The notes below the pieces were generated by a model. That model saw only the letters and a list, made by a program, of their open reading frames with translations. It had not been told where the DNA came from and searched no databases. A stretch of 64,000 bases of DNA from Pseudopedobacter sp035496935. Lineage in GTDB: Bacteria > Bacteroidota > Bacteroidia > Sphingobacteriales > Sphingobacteriaceae. The stretch's first letter is position 1; each line of letters opens with the position of its first letter. The position numbers were made by a program, and so were the translations under genes. The stretch lies in the NCBI GenBank assembly GCA_035496935.1, contig DATJED010000003.1, positions 108,155-172,154 on the forward strand. The letters are read 5' to 3'. Positions 1-8,378 of this stretch are shown piece by piece.

Positions 1-717
1 TCATACACCTTTACGGTAAAAGCGAGAAACAATTTAGGTAACGAGTCTGTAGCTTCCTCCTATTCCTTCATCATCCTTGCCCCGTGGTATCAAACTTGGT
101 GGTTTTATCTGGTTTGTTTAATGTTGGTTTGTGTTTTGATTTTTTTATTGATACAAAGGCAAAAAAGAAAACACCTTAAAGAGCAGGAATATCTAAAAAA
201 ATCATATCAGCTTGAAATTGAGCACAATGAGAAAGAGATTGTGAAGCTTCAAAATGAAAAATTAGAAAGCGAGATAAACTTTAAAAGCAAGGAATTAGCT
301 ACCGCCACCATGCATTTAATGCAACGCGGTAAACTTTTATCTAAAATAAAGGAAGAGTTAATACCAATTGTAAAAACCGAGGATCTGGATGAAAGCCCGG
401 AAGAGTTTAAGAAAATTTTAAGCTTGATTAACGATTCTGAAAGAGCTGATGCTGATTGGGACAGCTTCGCCATTCATTTTGATCATGTACACTCTAATTT
501 CTTAAGCAAGTTAAAAGAAAGAGTCCCGAGCTTGAGCGGTAACGATTTAAAACTCTGCGCCTACTTAAAAATGAACTTAAGTTCAAAAGAGATTGCCCAG
601 CTAATGAGTGTGAGCAATAAAGCAGTTGAGGTAAGTAGGTATCGTTTACGGAAGAAATTGGGTGTTTCATCAGACACTAATTTGTTTGATTATTTGATAG
701 AAATTACCTCCGTTTAA
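1..717 (+). CDS. Y_Y_Y/LuxR-type sensor-regulator, C-terminal part (5' truncated by window edge)
   Basis: The reading frame is open from the first base, so the gene begins upstream of the window; an internal ATG at 121 would drop the sensor part. Visible in order: the end of a Y_Y_Y (triple tyrosine) Ig-like domain (YTFTVKARNNLG...), a membrane segment (WWFYLVCLMLVCVLIFLLI), a charged coiled coil (about 60 residues) and a C-terminal LuxR-like helix-turn-helix (SSKEIAQLMSVSNKAVEVSRYRL is the recognition region). Family knowledge: such proteins usually carry a periplasmic beta-propeller sensor and bind DNA directly without a histidine kinase domain. The ligand cannot be inferred here. No operon partner is obvious; the next gene starts 73 bases downstream. 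Confidence 0.8.
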   Translation, partial: SYTFTVKARNNLGNESVASSYSFIILAPWYQTWWFYLVCLMLVCVLIFLLIQRQKRKHLKEQEYLKKSYQLEIEHNEKEIVKLQNEKLESEINFKSKELATATMHLMQRGKLLSKIKEELIPIVKTEDLDESPEEFKKILSLINDSERADADWDSFAIHFDHVHSNFLSKLKERVPSLSGNDLKLCAYLKMNLSSKEIAQLMSVSNKAVEVSRYRLRKKLGVSSDTNLFDYLIEITSV

Positions 718-789
718 ATACGTTTAGAAAACATTACTTGAAATACTAAGTGATAACCAATATTTTTCTTATCCAACCGTTCATAAAGA

Positions 790-1458
790 ATGCTTTTATC
801 ATTTATAAACATACTTTTAATCAGCATTTTAACGTGGTTTCCTATAGCAGGACAGCCCGTGTTTAAAAACGGGAAACAAACGCTAAACCAATTTTTAGAT
901 GCAAATATGGTTTACCCTTGGTACGCAAAACAGAATTGCATTCAAGGCACTATAAAAGTTGCTTTTCGGCTCAATAAAAATGGCGAACTGTTTCACGTGG
1001 AAGTAAAAGAGGGCTTGGGTGTAGATTTAGATGGTGAAGCGCTACGGTTAATTAAGCTAACAAACCACAAATGGGCAATTCCAGAAAATTATAATGAGAA
1101 TACAGACATCGTTATCCCAGTAAGGTTTTCCTTAAAAAATTACGATTGCGATAGGGTTTCTAAGCAGGAAACGGAAAAAGCAATTGCTTTATACCAAACC
1201 CGGCAAGCTTTGGAAGACGTAGTAACCAACTATTACCAGAACAAAACGGCAGGTAAAGCCAACGTAAAAAACGAACAAGAGATTATCCGGCTTAAAGCCG
1301 ATTTAGGTTTTGATGAAGAATTGGTAGCCGAAAAACTAGCCGAAGCAAAAAAAATGCTGAAACAAGGTGACAAAGACGGTGCTTGCAAAGTGCTAAATTT
1401 TATCAAGAACATCGGTTTTGCTGATGCGGATGAGCTGATTGCAGAAAACTGTAAATAA
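790..1458 (+). CDS. TonB C-terminal-domain-like secreted protein
   Basis: The 222-residue product has an N-terminal hydrophobic stretch (about residues 1-21) that looks like a signal peptide or anchor. Residues about 45-115 (GTIKVAFRLNKNGELFHVEV, then DGEALRLIKLTNHKW and IVIPVRFSLK) resemble the TonB C-terminal fold of energy transducers. It lacks the proline-rich periplasmic linker of a canonical TonB. The C-terminal 80 residues are charged and helical and end in a short Cys-containing motif (DGACKVLNFIKNIG). A TonB-like partner-binding role is inference. A small membrane protein follows after 14 bases, so the two are probably co-transcribed. Confidence 0.6.
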   Translation: MLLSFINILLISILTWFPIAGQPVFKNGKQTLNQFLDANMVYPWYAKQNCIQGTIKVAFRLNKNGELFHVEVKEGLGVDLDGEALRLIKLTNHKWAIPENYNENTDIVIPVRFSLKNYDCDRVSKQETEKAIALYQTRQALEDVVTNYYQNKTAGKANVKNEQEIIRLKADLGFDEELVAEKLAEAKKMLKQGDKDGACKVLNFIKNIGFADADELIAENCK

Positions 1459-1472
1459 ACTATCTTAGCGCT

Positions 1473-1859
1473 ATGAAATGGACGCTTCGTTTTTTTGCTT
1501 TTTTAGATTTATTGTCTTTTTTCTTCATGTTTGATCAGGGAATGTTGCAATTACAATCTCTTTTTACCAGTGAATCTTTTACCATTAACGAAGTTTTTTC
1601 GAGATTTTTGTTTGTTCTGGTTTGGATAAGCATGTTAGCAAGTACTGCGCTTTTAGCCATCCCTAAAAAAGCCGGAATAATTGTTTATTATTTCCAAATC
1701 ATCCCTAGGTCTATCTTTTTGGCCTTTTCTTTCGGTTTTATCTCTTTTTTAAGTTATTTCATCAGCTCGCCAAATCTCGAAAGCATTTTAATGCCTATTA
1801 TAATTTTCGCAGAAATGCTGAGGATTTACCGTAGTTACCAATTACAGAAACAGTTGTAA
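1473..1859 (+). CDS. Small integral membrane protein of unknown function
   Basis: The 128-residue product is almost entirely hydrophobic, with about four predicted membrane segments (FFAFLDLLSFFFMFDQGM; FLFVLVWISMLASTALLAI; IFLAFSFGFISFLSYFI; ESILMPIIIFAEMLRI). No catalytic motif or known family is recognised. It begins 14 bases after the TonB-C-like gene and ends at a hairpin shared with the convergent gene at 1896, so it is probably the last gene of a short transcription unit. Confidence 0.6.
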   Translation: MKWTLRFFAFLDLLSFFFMFDQGMLQLQSLFTSESFTINEVFSRFLFVLVWISMLASTALLAIPKKAGIIVYYFQIIPRSIFLAFSFGFISFLSYFISSPNLESILMPIIIFAEMLRIYRSYQLQKQL

Positions 1860-1892
1860 AAGCAATCCACCGTCTTCAACTGGGATTGCTTT
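1859..1892. terminator. Bidirectional terminator hairpin between convergent genes
   Basis: A 10-bp inverted repeat (1859-1868 pairs with 1883-1892, aaagcaatcc/ggattgcttt) lies exactly between two convergent genes. It has A/T-rich flanks on both sides that could act as U tracts in either direction. Confidence 0.65.
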
Positions 1893-1895
1893 AAT

Positions 1896-2792
1896 TTATT
1901 TTGTTAACGATTTATAAATAAAATTGTAGGTAAGTCCGGCAGAGCCGTAGTGAGATTTTCCGATGTTTCTTCCGTCAACAATTGCTCCTCCGCCAAAGCT
2001 CAGGGCTAGGTTTCCATCAATCGGTGCATAAATTGTACCGCCAACTTTTGTATAATTGACCCTTACTGCCGGGAAAAAATTTGTAAAACCGGGTCTAAAA
2101 ATATCAACTCCGCTGGTAGAAGTTTGGTTGCCCACTTGTCCCGAAATATAAAATCTTGGCGTTGCCAAACCAATTTTAAGCTCGCTTAAAACAGCATTTG
2201 GAACCTCTGTAGTTCTAAAGCTGTAACCCACTTGCCCGGTAATAAAAAAACCTCTTTCGTCTTTAAAATGTGCCAACAAAAATCCATTATAGGTAGTTGC
2301 CTGGTTACCAATGGCAATAAAGGACTGCAAACTAGAGACAACGCTATAATTGCTTAAAGGCGTCGTGATGCCTGCCCCCGCTTGAAAAGCTACATGTCCT
2401 TTTTTTGCAAACTGGTATTTTGCGAAAGCACTAATATCCTGCGCCCCGTCTTGTGTGTTTGTGTAACCCAAACCGCTCAAAGTAGCCGCATCTGCCGAAC
2501 CGAAAGTTTTTATAAAGGGAATATTTACAGTTACATCTAATTTGTCCGATACGCCGTAAATTCCGTAGATGTTGAAACTATTAACAGAAACTTCTTTAAA
2601 AACAGGAATTTCATCTATTGGTTCTGGAAATAAAAAAGCACTTTTATAGTGTTCATGCGTGGTTGAAAAGCTAAGACCTCCACCGTGTTTTCCTTGCATA
2701 AATCCGGTTAACGGGCTTTGTGAAAACACATTAACGCCAAAACCCAGTACAATGCAGGTACTTAAAATTGCTGATTTGGTAAATATTTGCAT
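1896..2792 (-). CDS. Probable outer-membrane beta-barrel protein (unknown function)
   Basis: The 298-residue product starts with a clear signal peptide (about residues 1-24, ending NVFSQ). The mature part alternates aromatic/hydrophobic and polar residues and is rich in glycine, the usual look of a small outer-membrane barrel (for example KLDVTVNIPFIKTFG, HVAFQAGAGITTPL, FFITGQVGYSFRT). It ends in Tyr-Asn-Phe-rich strands. It resembles the transporter-like barrel proteins often seen in Bacteroidota, but no substrate can be proposed. It is monocistronic, divergent from the fasciclin gene, with 228 bases between the two starts. Confidence 0.6.
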   Translation of the reverse strand: MQIFTKSAILSTCIVLGFGVNVFSQSPLTGFMQGKHGGGLSFSTTHEHYKSAFLFPEPIDEIPVFKEVSVNSFNIYGIYGVSDKLDVTVNIPFIKTFGSADAATLSGLGYTNTQDGAQDISAFAKYQFAKKGHVAFQAGAGITTPLSNYSVVSSLQSFIAIGNQATTYNGFLLAHFKDERGFFITGQVGYSFRTTEVPNAVLSELKIGLATPRFYISGQVGNQTSTSGVDIFRPGFTNFFPAVRVNYTKVGGTIYAPIDGNLALSFGGGAIVDGRNIGKSHYGSAGLTYNFIYKSLTK

Positions 2793-3020
2793 CTTAATTT
2801 ATTGGTTTAGATTTAATTTTTAATAATTCGGATTTTTTGTTTCAATGTATGTTTGTAATATTACATTGTTTTGTGTAGAAATACGAAATAATTTATTCAA
2901 TAAATTTATTTTTTTTGCGAAAGTAAAAACTTAAACATATATCATACGTATATTCTTGAAAAAACATACAGGTTTTTTTCAGATAAAGCAACAATTGATT
3001 GAAATATTAACCTTTAAAGG

Positions 3021-4028
3021 ATGAAACAAAATAAACCTATAAAATCACAATTTAAAACAGCAATTTTTGCGACGCTAATTTTAACAACTTCTATCATTTC
3101 CTGTAATAAAGACAACACCGATGTTTTGCCTACGATTATGCAATTTGCAGTTGGTTTGCAGGATCTTAGCCAGTTTGAGGCTTCCGTGATAAAAAGCGAT
3201 AAGGTAATTGCGCTATCTAATAAAAACACGGCGCCTAGTTCCAACGGCGATTTCACGATATTTATGCCCACAAACCAGGCCTATGAAAAAATCGGATTGA
3301 CAAACCCGCAAGACTTAAATGTTTTGCAAACACCGTTTTTAGCGAGCGTATTACAATATCACTTAAGCAACGGAAACACTAAGGACGAAGCTTTAACTAG
3401 CGGAAGCACTATCCCTTCTTTATTGGGTGGAACTGTTATAAAAAGGATTATTATCAGGAACAACGAGAAGTATATAAACGGCTCTAAAATAATAGTTACC
3501 AACACTAAAGCAGAAAACGGCACAATACACGTCATCGATCGTGTTTTATTGGCTTCCGGTACGGATATAGCGCATACCGCAACGTTTTTTGCAGAAGGTA
3601 AAGCCTTTGTAAAACCAGAGTTAAGCTTCCTATCAGAAGCGATTGCTTATTGCGATTTAGCGAACGAGTTATCAGACAAAACTGAAAGCTATACTTTTTT
3701 TGCGCCAACAGACCAGGCTTTTAAGGATTTAGGGAAAATTTTGGGGGTATCAATTAACCAGCCATTAGACGTTAGAAAAATTGATAAAGCTACGTTAAAA
3801 CAGGTTTTATTAAACCATGTTATAGATGGCACCAGCAGGTTCACGTCTGAATTATATCCCGGCAATGCGCAAGTTTTAAGTGGTAGGAACCTAATTTTGG
3901 GTGAGTATAACCAAGGTTTGTTAAGTGTTAAAGGTGCTGGAAATAATGTTGCCGCAAATATGGTAATCCCCGATATACAAACTACAAACGGCGTTATGCA
4001 CATAATCGATAGTGTGCTTCTGCCTTAA
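3021..4028 (+). CDS. Fasciclin (FAS1) domain lipoprotein, two domains
   Basis: The 335-residue product has an SPII lipoprotein signal (hydrophobic core then LTTSIISC, Cys at about residue 28). Two FAS1 repeats follow. In the first, FTIFMPTNQAYEKIG and NGTIHVIDRVLL are the H1 and H2 motifs; in the second, the same motifs are YTFFAPTDQAFKDLG and NGVMHIIDSVLLP. FAS1 domains mediate adhesion or surface interactions. Surface display as a lipoprotein is likely. The gene stands alone, with a perfect inverted repeat just downstream. Confidence 0.88.
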   Translation: MKQNKPIKSQFKTAIFATLILTTSIISCNKDNTDVLPTIMQFAVGLQDLSQFEASVIKSDKVIALSNKNTAPSSNGDFTIFMPTNQAYEKIGLTNPQDLNVLQTPFLASVLQYHLSNGNTKDEALTSGSTIPSLLGGTVIKRIIIRNNEKYINGSKIIVTNTKAENGTIHVIDRVLLASGTDIAHTATFFAEGKAFVKPELSFLSEAIAYCDLANELSDKTESYTFFAPTDQAFKDLGKILGVSINQPLDVRKIDKATLKQVLLNHVIDGTSRFTSELYPGNAQVLSGRNLILGEYNQGLLSVKGAGNNVAANMVIPDIQTTNGVMHIIDSVLLP

Positions 4029-4046
4029 TATACGAAGGAGAAAATT

Positions 4047-4079
4047 AGACTTACGAAGTTTCAAAAACTTCGTAAGTCT
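4047..4079. repeat. Perfect 15-bp inverted repeat with 3-base loop
   Basis: The arms 4047-4061 and 4065-4079 (agacttacgaagttt and its exact reverse complement) are separated by three bases. The element sits between the convergent fasciclin and alcohol dehydrogenase genes. It could serve as a transcription end point, but it lacks a T tract, so it may instead be a dispersed palindromic repeat. Confidence 0.7.
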
Positions 4080-4114
4080 TAGAGGCTGTTTCTTGGCAGG
4101 TAGCCTTGCTCCAC

Positions 4115-5275
4115 TCAATAACTCATTTCCACTATTTTTTCAACGTCGTCGGGAGTTAATCGTTTATATTCTCCTAAGCCCATCCAGCCTCTTTTTGTGA
4201 ATCTTTCAGCAATTTTTTGCGCAGTGCCTTCGTAGTCTTCGGTATAATCTGAAAGTTTGGTAGCGATACCTAAGGATTTAAAAAATTCTTCTGTTTTATA
4301 AATAGCGGCTTTTGCAATGGCATCTGTATCTCCTTCGACTATGCCCCAAACCCGTTTTCCGTATTGCGCCAGCTTTTCGCGTTTGCTCTCAAAATTGTAA
4401 CGGTAATGGCTTGGTGCAATTACGGCTAAAGTTCGGGCGTGGTCGATGCCAAACTGTGCGGTAAGTTCATGTCCCATGGCGTGTACGGCCCAATCCGTTG
4501 GAACGCCTTTTTGTATTAATCCGTTTAAGGCCATGGTACAACACCACATAAAATTAGCCGCTGCATCATAATTTGATGGATCGTTGGTAATAACAGGGGC
4601 AACCTCAACTAAAGTTTGCATAATGCTCTCGGCTATTCTGTCCTGCAATGCAGCACCAGTTGGATAAGTCATATATTGCTCTAAAACATGGGTAAAGGCA
4701 TCTGTAATCCCATTTGCCAACTGCCTTTGTGGAATAGATTTAACCACTTCAGGATCAAGGATAGAAAAAGCAGGGAATAAACCCGGACCACCCATTCCTA
4801 ATTTTTCCTGTGTTTCTTTACGGGTAATTACCGACCCTGAATTCATTTCTGAACCTGTTGCCGGTAAGGTAAGCACTGTCCCAAAAGGCAGACCTGTTTC
4901 AGTTTTTATGGCATTTTTTAAGATATCCCAAGGCGAATCACCTTTGTACAGTGCCGCCGCCGATAAAAATTTGGTGCCGTCAATTACAGAACCTCCGCCC
5001 ACGGCAAGCATATAAGTTATGTTTTCTGATTTGATGACTTTCAATGCGTCCATTAAAATCTCATATTCAGGGTTTGCCGGGATTCCGCCGAACTCAACCA
5101 CCTCAAAATTTTTAAGGGCGCTTTTAACCTGCTCATAAATGCCATTTTTTTTAATGCTTCCGCCGCCGTAAAGCATCAATACCTTTGCATTTGCCGGGAT
5201 TTCCTGAGCAATTTTTTCTATCTGTCCTTTTCCAAAAATTATTTTTGTTGGATTTTTAAATTCAAAGTTTAACAT
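4115..5275 (-). CDS. yqhD: Iron-containing NADPH-dependent alcohol/aldehyde dehydrogenase, YqhD-like
   Basis: The 386-residue product is close in length and sequence to Escherichia coli YqhD (387 residues), an NADPH-dependent reductase of short-chain aldehydes. The nucleotide-binding motif AVGGGSVIDGTKF is at about residues 91-103. The metal ligands are conserved: Asp192 and His196 (GITDAFTHVLEQ), His265 and His279 (HAMGHELTAQFGIDH). It is a single-gene unit. A role in detoxifying reactive aldehydes is family knowledge; the physiological substrate is not shown by the sequence. Confidence 0.92.
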   Translation of the reverse strand: MLNFEFKNPTKIIFGKGQIEKIAQEIPANAKVLMLYGGGSIKKNGIYEQVKSALKNFEVVEFGGIPANPEYEILMDALKVIKSENITYMLAVGGGSVIDGTKFLSAAALYKGDSPWDILKNAIKTETGLPFGTVLTLPATGSEMNSGSVITRKETQEKLGMGGPGLFPAFSILDPEVVKSIPQRQLANGITDAFTHVLEQYMTYPTGAALQDRIAESIMQTLVEVAPVITNDPSNYDAAANFMWCCTMALNGLIQKGVPTDWAVHAMGHELTAQFGIDHARTLAVIAPSHYRYNFESKREKLAQYGKRVWGIVEGDTDAIAKAAIYKTEEFFKSLGIATKLSDYTEDYEGTAQKIAERFTKRGWMGLGEYKRLTPDDVEKIVEMSY

Positions 5276-5490
5276 CTCTCTATTTTTTTAAATCAATTGC
5301 TCATAATAAGCATTTTCATGTTAATGTATTTAGGCGCCGTCACACTTTGACAACCATTTTACTTTTGTATCCCCCACATTTATCAAACCATTTTTCTGTC
5401 AACCTAACATTTAATTGTAAAACGAGTTAAATTGCCGAGGCTATCCTGCGTTAATATAAACTGTTTGCTATATTTGTTAAAAAAACAATT

Positions 5491-5919
5491 ATGTACACAG
5501 GATTACTGCACCTCCATTCAATATTAAGATACGTTGTCTTAATATTAGTTTTGCTTTCAATTTTTCAGGCTTTTACCGCCGGCAACAAGCCTTACACTCC
5601 GGCTAATAAAAAAGTAAACTTGTTTGCTTTAATTAGTGCGCATACGCAATTGTTAATAGGTTTAGTTTTGTATTTCATCAGTCCAAAAGTGGATTTCTCT
5701 CAAATGAGCGATCCCATAACCCGATATTGGAATGTGGAGCATATTAGTATGATGATTTTGGCAATTGTGTTGATTACAATCGGCTACTCAAAATCTAAGA
5801 AAGCTATTGAGGCAAAAGCCAAGCACAGAGCCATTTATATTTATTATACAATAGCAATTGTGGTTGTACTATTGGCAATTTTTACCATGAAGGATAGAAA
5901 CCCTTGGTGGAATATGTAA
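5491..5919 (+). CDS. Four-helix membrane protein, cytochrome-b-like annotation family
   Basis: The 142-residue product has four hydrophobic segments (about residues 9-29, 43-62, 85-103 and 115-134). Histidines lie near the membrane faces (HLHS near residue 9, H51, H84), as in the small Bacteroidota membrane proteins often named cytochrome b. Heme binding is unproven. The gene is transcribed alone; the trp promoter begins about 20 bases after its stop codon. Confidence 0.6.
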   Translation: MYTGLLHLHSILRYVVLILVLLSIFQAFTAGNKPYTPANKKVNLFALISAHTQLLIGLVLYFISPKVDFSQMSDPITRYWNVEHISMMILAIVLITIGYSKSKKAIEAKAKHRAIYIYYTIAIVVVLLAIFTMKDRNPWWNM

Positions 5920-5938
5920 GATAAAAATCAAAAAAATT

Positions 5939-5967
5939 TTTGGAAGTCGATTTTCTTTATATTTTTG
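5939..5967 (+). promoter_or_regulatory. Bacteroidota-type promoter of the trp operon
   Basis: A TTTG at 5939-5942 and TATTTTTG at 5960-5967 match the -33 TTTG and -7 TAnnTTTG elements of the Bacteroidota primary sigma factor, with a 17-base spacer. Transcription would begin around 5972-5975, almost on top of the leader-peptide ATG at 5975. Confidence 0.65.
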
Positions 5968-5974
5968 CGAAGCA

Positions 5975-6049
5975 ATGAATAATACAAACAATACAAACAG
6001 ATGGTGGTGGCAAGGTAAAAACCTAGCTTCGGTAACCGTATTTGTATAA
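5975..6049 (+). CDS. trpL: trp operon leader peptide with three consecutive Trp codons
   Basis: A 24-codon ORF starts ATG AAT AAT ACA, reads MNNTNNTNRWWWQGKNL and ends at TAA 6047-6049. Trp codons 10-12 (6002-6010) are adjacent and lie about 75 bases before an intrinsic terminator that precedes trpE. This is the classic layout of ribosome-mediated attenuation: stalling at the Trp codons when charged tRNA-Trp is scarce would favour read-through into trpE. The predicted transcription start is so close to the ATG that the message may be leaderless; this is inference from the promoter position. Confidence 0.85.
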   Translation: MNNTNNTNRWWWQGKNLASVTVFV

Positions 6050-6083
6050 TTAATAGAACTTAATCCAAACCTAAACAAATATG

Positions 6084-6114
6084 AACCCGACGCTAATCCG
6101 TCGGGTTTTTTTTT
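6084..6114 (+). terminator. trp attenuator (intrinsic terminator)
   Basis: A 9-bp GC-rich stem (6084-6092 aacccgacg with 6099-6107 cgtcgggtt), a 6-base loop and nine T residues (6106-6114) lie between the Trp leader peptide and trpE (start 6140). It should end transcription unless an upstream antiterminator forms. The antiterminator pairing was not resolved by eye. Confidence 0.88.
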
Positions 6115-6139
6115 GATAAAGATTTGTAAAACATAAAAG

Positions 6140-7552
6140 ATGAAAACATTTAAACTAAATGTATCCTATAAAAAATTATTAGCAGACACCACCACGCCGG
6201 TGAGTATTTACCTCCGTTTACGCGATGTTTACCCTAACAGTTTGCTTTTAGAAAGCTCTGATTACCACAGCCGTGAAAACAGCATGAGCTACGTTTGCTG
6301 TGACCCTATAGCGGCAATAATTGTAAACAACGGTGTGTTAACAAAAACATATCCTGATGAAAGTACCGAAACGTTACAGCCCGGAACTTTTAACCTTAGT
6401 GATGAAGTTTACAAATTCAGAAAAATTTTTGAAAGCAACGCCGATACCAATTTAAAGTTTATTACCGATGGTTTGTTCGGTTATTTTACACACGAGGCGG
6501 TTGAGTTTTTTGAGGATATCAAGCTTAAAACTGATGAAAATAATGAGCGTGAGATTCCAACTTTTCAATACCATGTTTATCGATATATCATCGCAATAGA
6601 CCATTTTAAAAATGAGCTCTACATCGTAAAAAACGAAACAGAGTTTGAAAAAGAACTGAACGGTTTAGAGAAAATCGAGTACCTGATCCAGAACAAAAAC
6701 TTTCCAGAATACAAATTCAGTTTGCAGGGGGATGAAACGTCGAACTTAAAAGACGAGGAATTTATTACCTTGGTGGAAACCATGAAAAAGCACATTTTCC
6801 GTGGAGATGTTTTTCAGATTGTACCTTCCCGAGCTTTTCAAACCTCTTTTTTAGGAGATGAATTTAATGTTTATAGAGCTTTGCGTTCCATAAATCCATC
6901 GCCCTATTTATTTTATTTTGATTACGGAAGCTTTAAAATATTTGGTTCTTCGCCCGAAGCGCAATTAACAATTAAAAAAGGCGTAGCGGCCATTTATCCA
7001 ATTGCCGGCACCTTCAAACGTTCGGGCAATGATATTCAGGACAAACTGATTGCAGAAAAACTGGAAAACGACCCGAAGGAATCCGCAGAACATGTAATGT
7101 TGGTTGATTTGGCGAGGAACGATTTAAGCAGGCACTGTACCGAGGTTAAAGTGGAGGCGTATAAAGAAGTGCAGTTTTATTCGCATTTAATCCACTTGGT
7201 ATCAAAAGTAAGCGGAACTTTAAAATCGGGTGTAAATCCATTTAAGATTGTAGCGGATACTTTCCCGGCCGGTACGTTAAGTGGTGCGCCAAAATACAGG
7301 GCTATGGAACTGATAGATCAGTACGAGAAGGGAAAACGCAGTTTCTACAGTGGCGCCATCGGTTTTATGGGCTTCAACGGTGATTTTAACCATGCAATTA
7401 TGATTCGTTCTTTTTTGAGTAAAGCCAGCAAACTGCACTATCAGGCCGGAGCCGGAATTGTTGCTGATTCTGATCCAGCATCAGAACTAAATGAAGTTAA
7501 CCATAAAATAGCAGCGCTAAGAAATGCGCTAAAACAGGCAGAGGAGATTTAG
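6140..7552 (+). CDS. trpE: Anthranilate synthase component I
   Basis: This chorismate-binding enzyme makes anthranilate from chorismate, using ammonia from TrpG; it is the first committed step of tryptophan synthesis. The 470-residue product has the C-terminal chorismate-binding domain, with motifs FQIVPSRAFQT, GSSPEAQL, PIAGTFKR, HVMLVDLARNDL, PAGTLSGAPKYRAMELI and YSGAIGFMGFNGD. The residue at PIAGT favours anthranilate synthase over aminodeoxychorismate synthase. It is the first structural gene behind the Trp leader and attenuator. 133 bases separate it from trpG, unusually long for an operon and containing an inverted repeat. Confidence 0.95.
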   Translation: MKTFKLNVSYKKLLADTTTPVSIYLRLRDVYPNSLLLESSDYHSRENSMSYVCCDPIAAIIVNNGVLTKTYPDESTETLQPGTFNLSDEVYKFRKIFESNADTNLKFITDGLFGYFTHEAVEFFEDIKLKTDENNEREIPTFQYHVYRYIIAIDHFKNELYIVKNETEFEKELNGLEKIEYLIQNKNFPEYKFSLQGDETSNLKDEEFITLVETMKKHIFRGDVFQIVPSRAFQTSFLGDEFNVYRALRSINPSPYLFYFDYGSFKIFGSSPEAQLTIKKGVAAIYPIAGTFKRSGNDIQDKLIAEKLENDPKESAEHVMLVDLARNDLSRHCTEVKVEAYKEVQFYSHLIHLVSKVSGTLKSGVNPFKIVADTFPAGTLSGAPKYRAMELIDQYEKGKRSFYSGAIGFMGFNGDFNHAIMIRSFLSKASKLHYQAGAGIVADSDPASELNEVNHKIAALRNALKQAEEI

Positions 7553-7571
7553 TTTGTGAGCTAAAAGGTGG

Positions 7572-7656
7572 AAGGTTTAAGGCCCGAGGAAGTCCTAAAC
7601 TTTTAAACTATGATATAAAATATTTAGGTTGAAAACGTGATAGTTGCTTAAACCTT
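7572..7656. repeat. Intergenic inverted repeat between trpE and trpG
   Basis: A 10-bp perfect inverted repeat (aaggtttaag at 7572-7581, cttaaacctt at 7647-7656) is embedded in longer imperfect complementarity. It spans most of the 133-base gap, and its 3' arm lies about 30 bases before the trpG start. Confidence 0.5.
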
Positions 7657-7685
7657 ACGCCATCAGCCCTAAACCATAAAAAAAC

Positions 7686-8252
7686 ATGAAAATACTAGTT
7701 ATAGATAATTACGATTCTTTCACCTACAATTTGGTGCATCTGTTAAACGAATTGGGTCACCAGGCCGAGGTTTGGAGAAACGATAAGTTTAAGATTGAGG
7801 ATGTGGAAGCGTTTGATAAAATTTTGCTTTCTCCGGGACCAGGCATTCCATCAGAAGCGGGTTTGCTTTTAGAAGTGATTAAAACTTACGCAAAAACCAA
7901 AAGTATTTTGGGTGTTTGTTTAGGTCAGCAAGCGATTGCCGAAGTTTTTGGTGGCGAGCTGTACAATCTGGAAAAACCGGTACATGGCAGTGCAACAAAC
8001 ATTGTGATAACCGACCCTCAAGAAATTGTTTTTAAAGGCTTGCAAAACGGGTTTAAGATCGGCAGATATCATTCTTGGGCAGTAAAATCTGAAAACTTAC
8101 CCAAAGAATTATTGGTAACCGCTACTGACGAAAAAGGAGTAATGATGGCTTTGCGTCATCGCGATTTAGACGTTAGAGGCGTTCAGTTTCATCCAGAATC
8201 GGTACTGACAGAATACGGAAAAGAAATGATTGCGAATTGGCTTGAAAATTAG
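7686..8252 (+). CDS. trpG: Anthranilate synthase component II (glutamine amidotransferase)
   Basis: The 188-residue class I glutamine amidotransferase supplies ammonia to TrpE. The catalytic triad is visible: Cys78 in GVCLGQQ, His169 and Glu171 in GVQFHPES. The oxyanion loop LLSPGPGIP is at about residues 47-55, and the N-terminal ILVIDNYDSFTYNL is typical. The length matches a stand-alone TrpG/PabA without fusion to TrpD. It might also serve p-aminobenzoate synthesis, but its place next to trpE makes trpG the better name. Confidence 0.94.
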   Translation: MKILVIDNYDSFTYNLVHLLNELGHQAEVWRNDKFKIEDVEAFDKILLSPGPGIPSEAGLLLEVIKTYAKTKSILGVCLGQQAIAEVFGGELYNLEKPVHGSATNIVITDPQEIVFKGLQNGFKIGRYHSWAVKSENLPKELLVTATDEKGVMMALRHRDLDVRGVQFHPESVLTEYGKEMIANWLEN

Positions 8253-8378
8253 CTTAAGGCTGAACGCCGAATGCAAAAAGCCTGTGTGGAATTGAATGCA
8301 ATTCCATTTTAAAGAAAGATTATTGTTAAGATTTACTAGCGCTTTAAGCCTTTTGCTTTAAGCCTTCAGCTTAAAAAA
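8253..8378. repeat. Palindromic low-complexity spacer between trpG and trpC
   Basis: The gap begins gcttaaggctgaacgcc and ends with repeated ctttaagcctt words that are imperfectly complementary to the beginning. A perfect small hairpin lies inside (tggaattg 8287-8294 with caattcca 8299-8306). The 3' arm ends about 7 bases before the trpC ATG. No coding capacity or T-tract terminator is seen. Confidence 0.5.
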
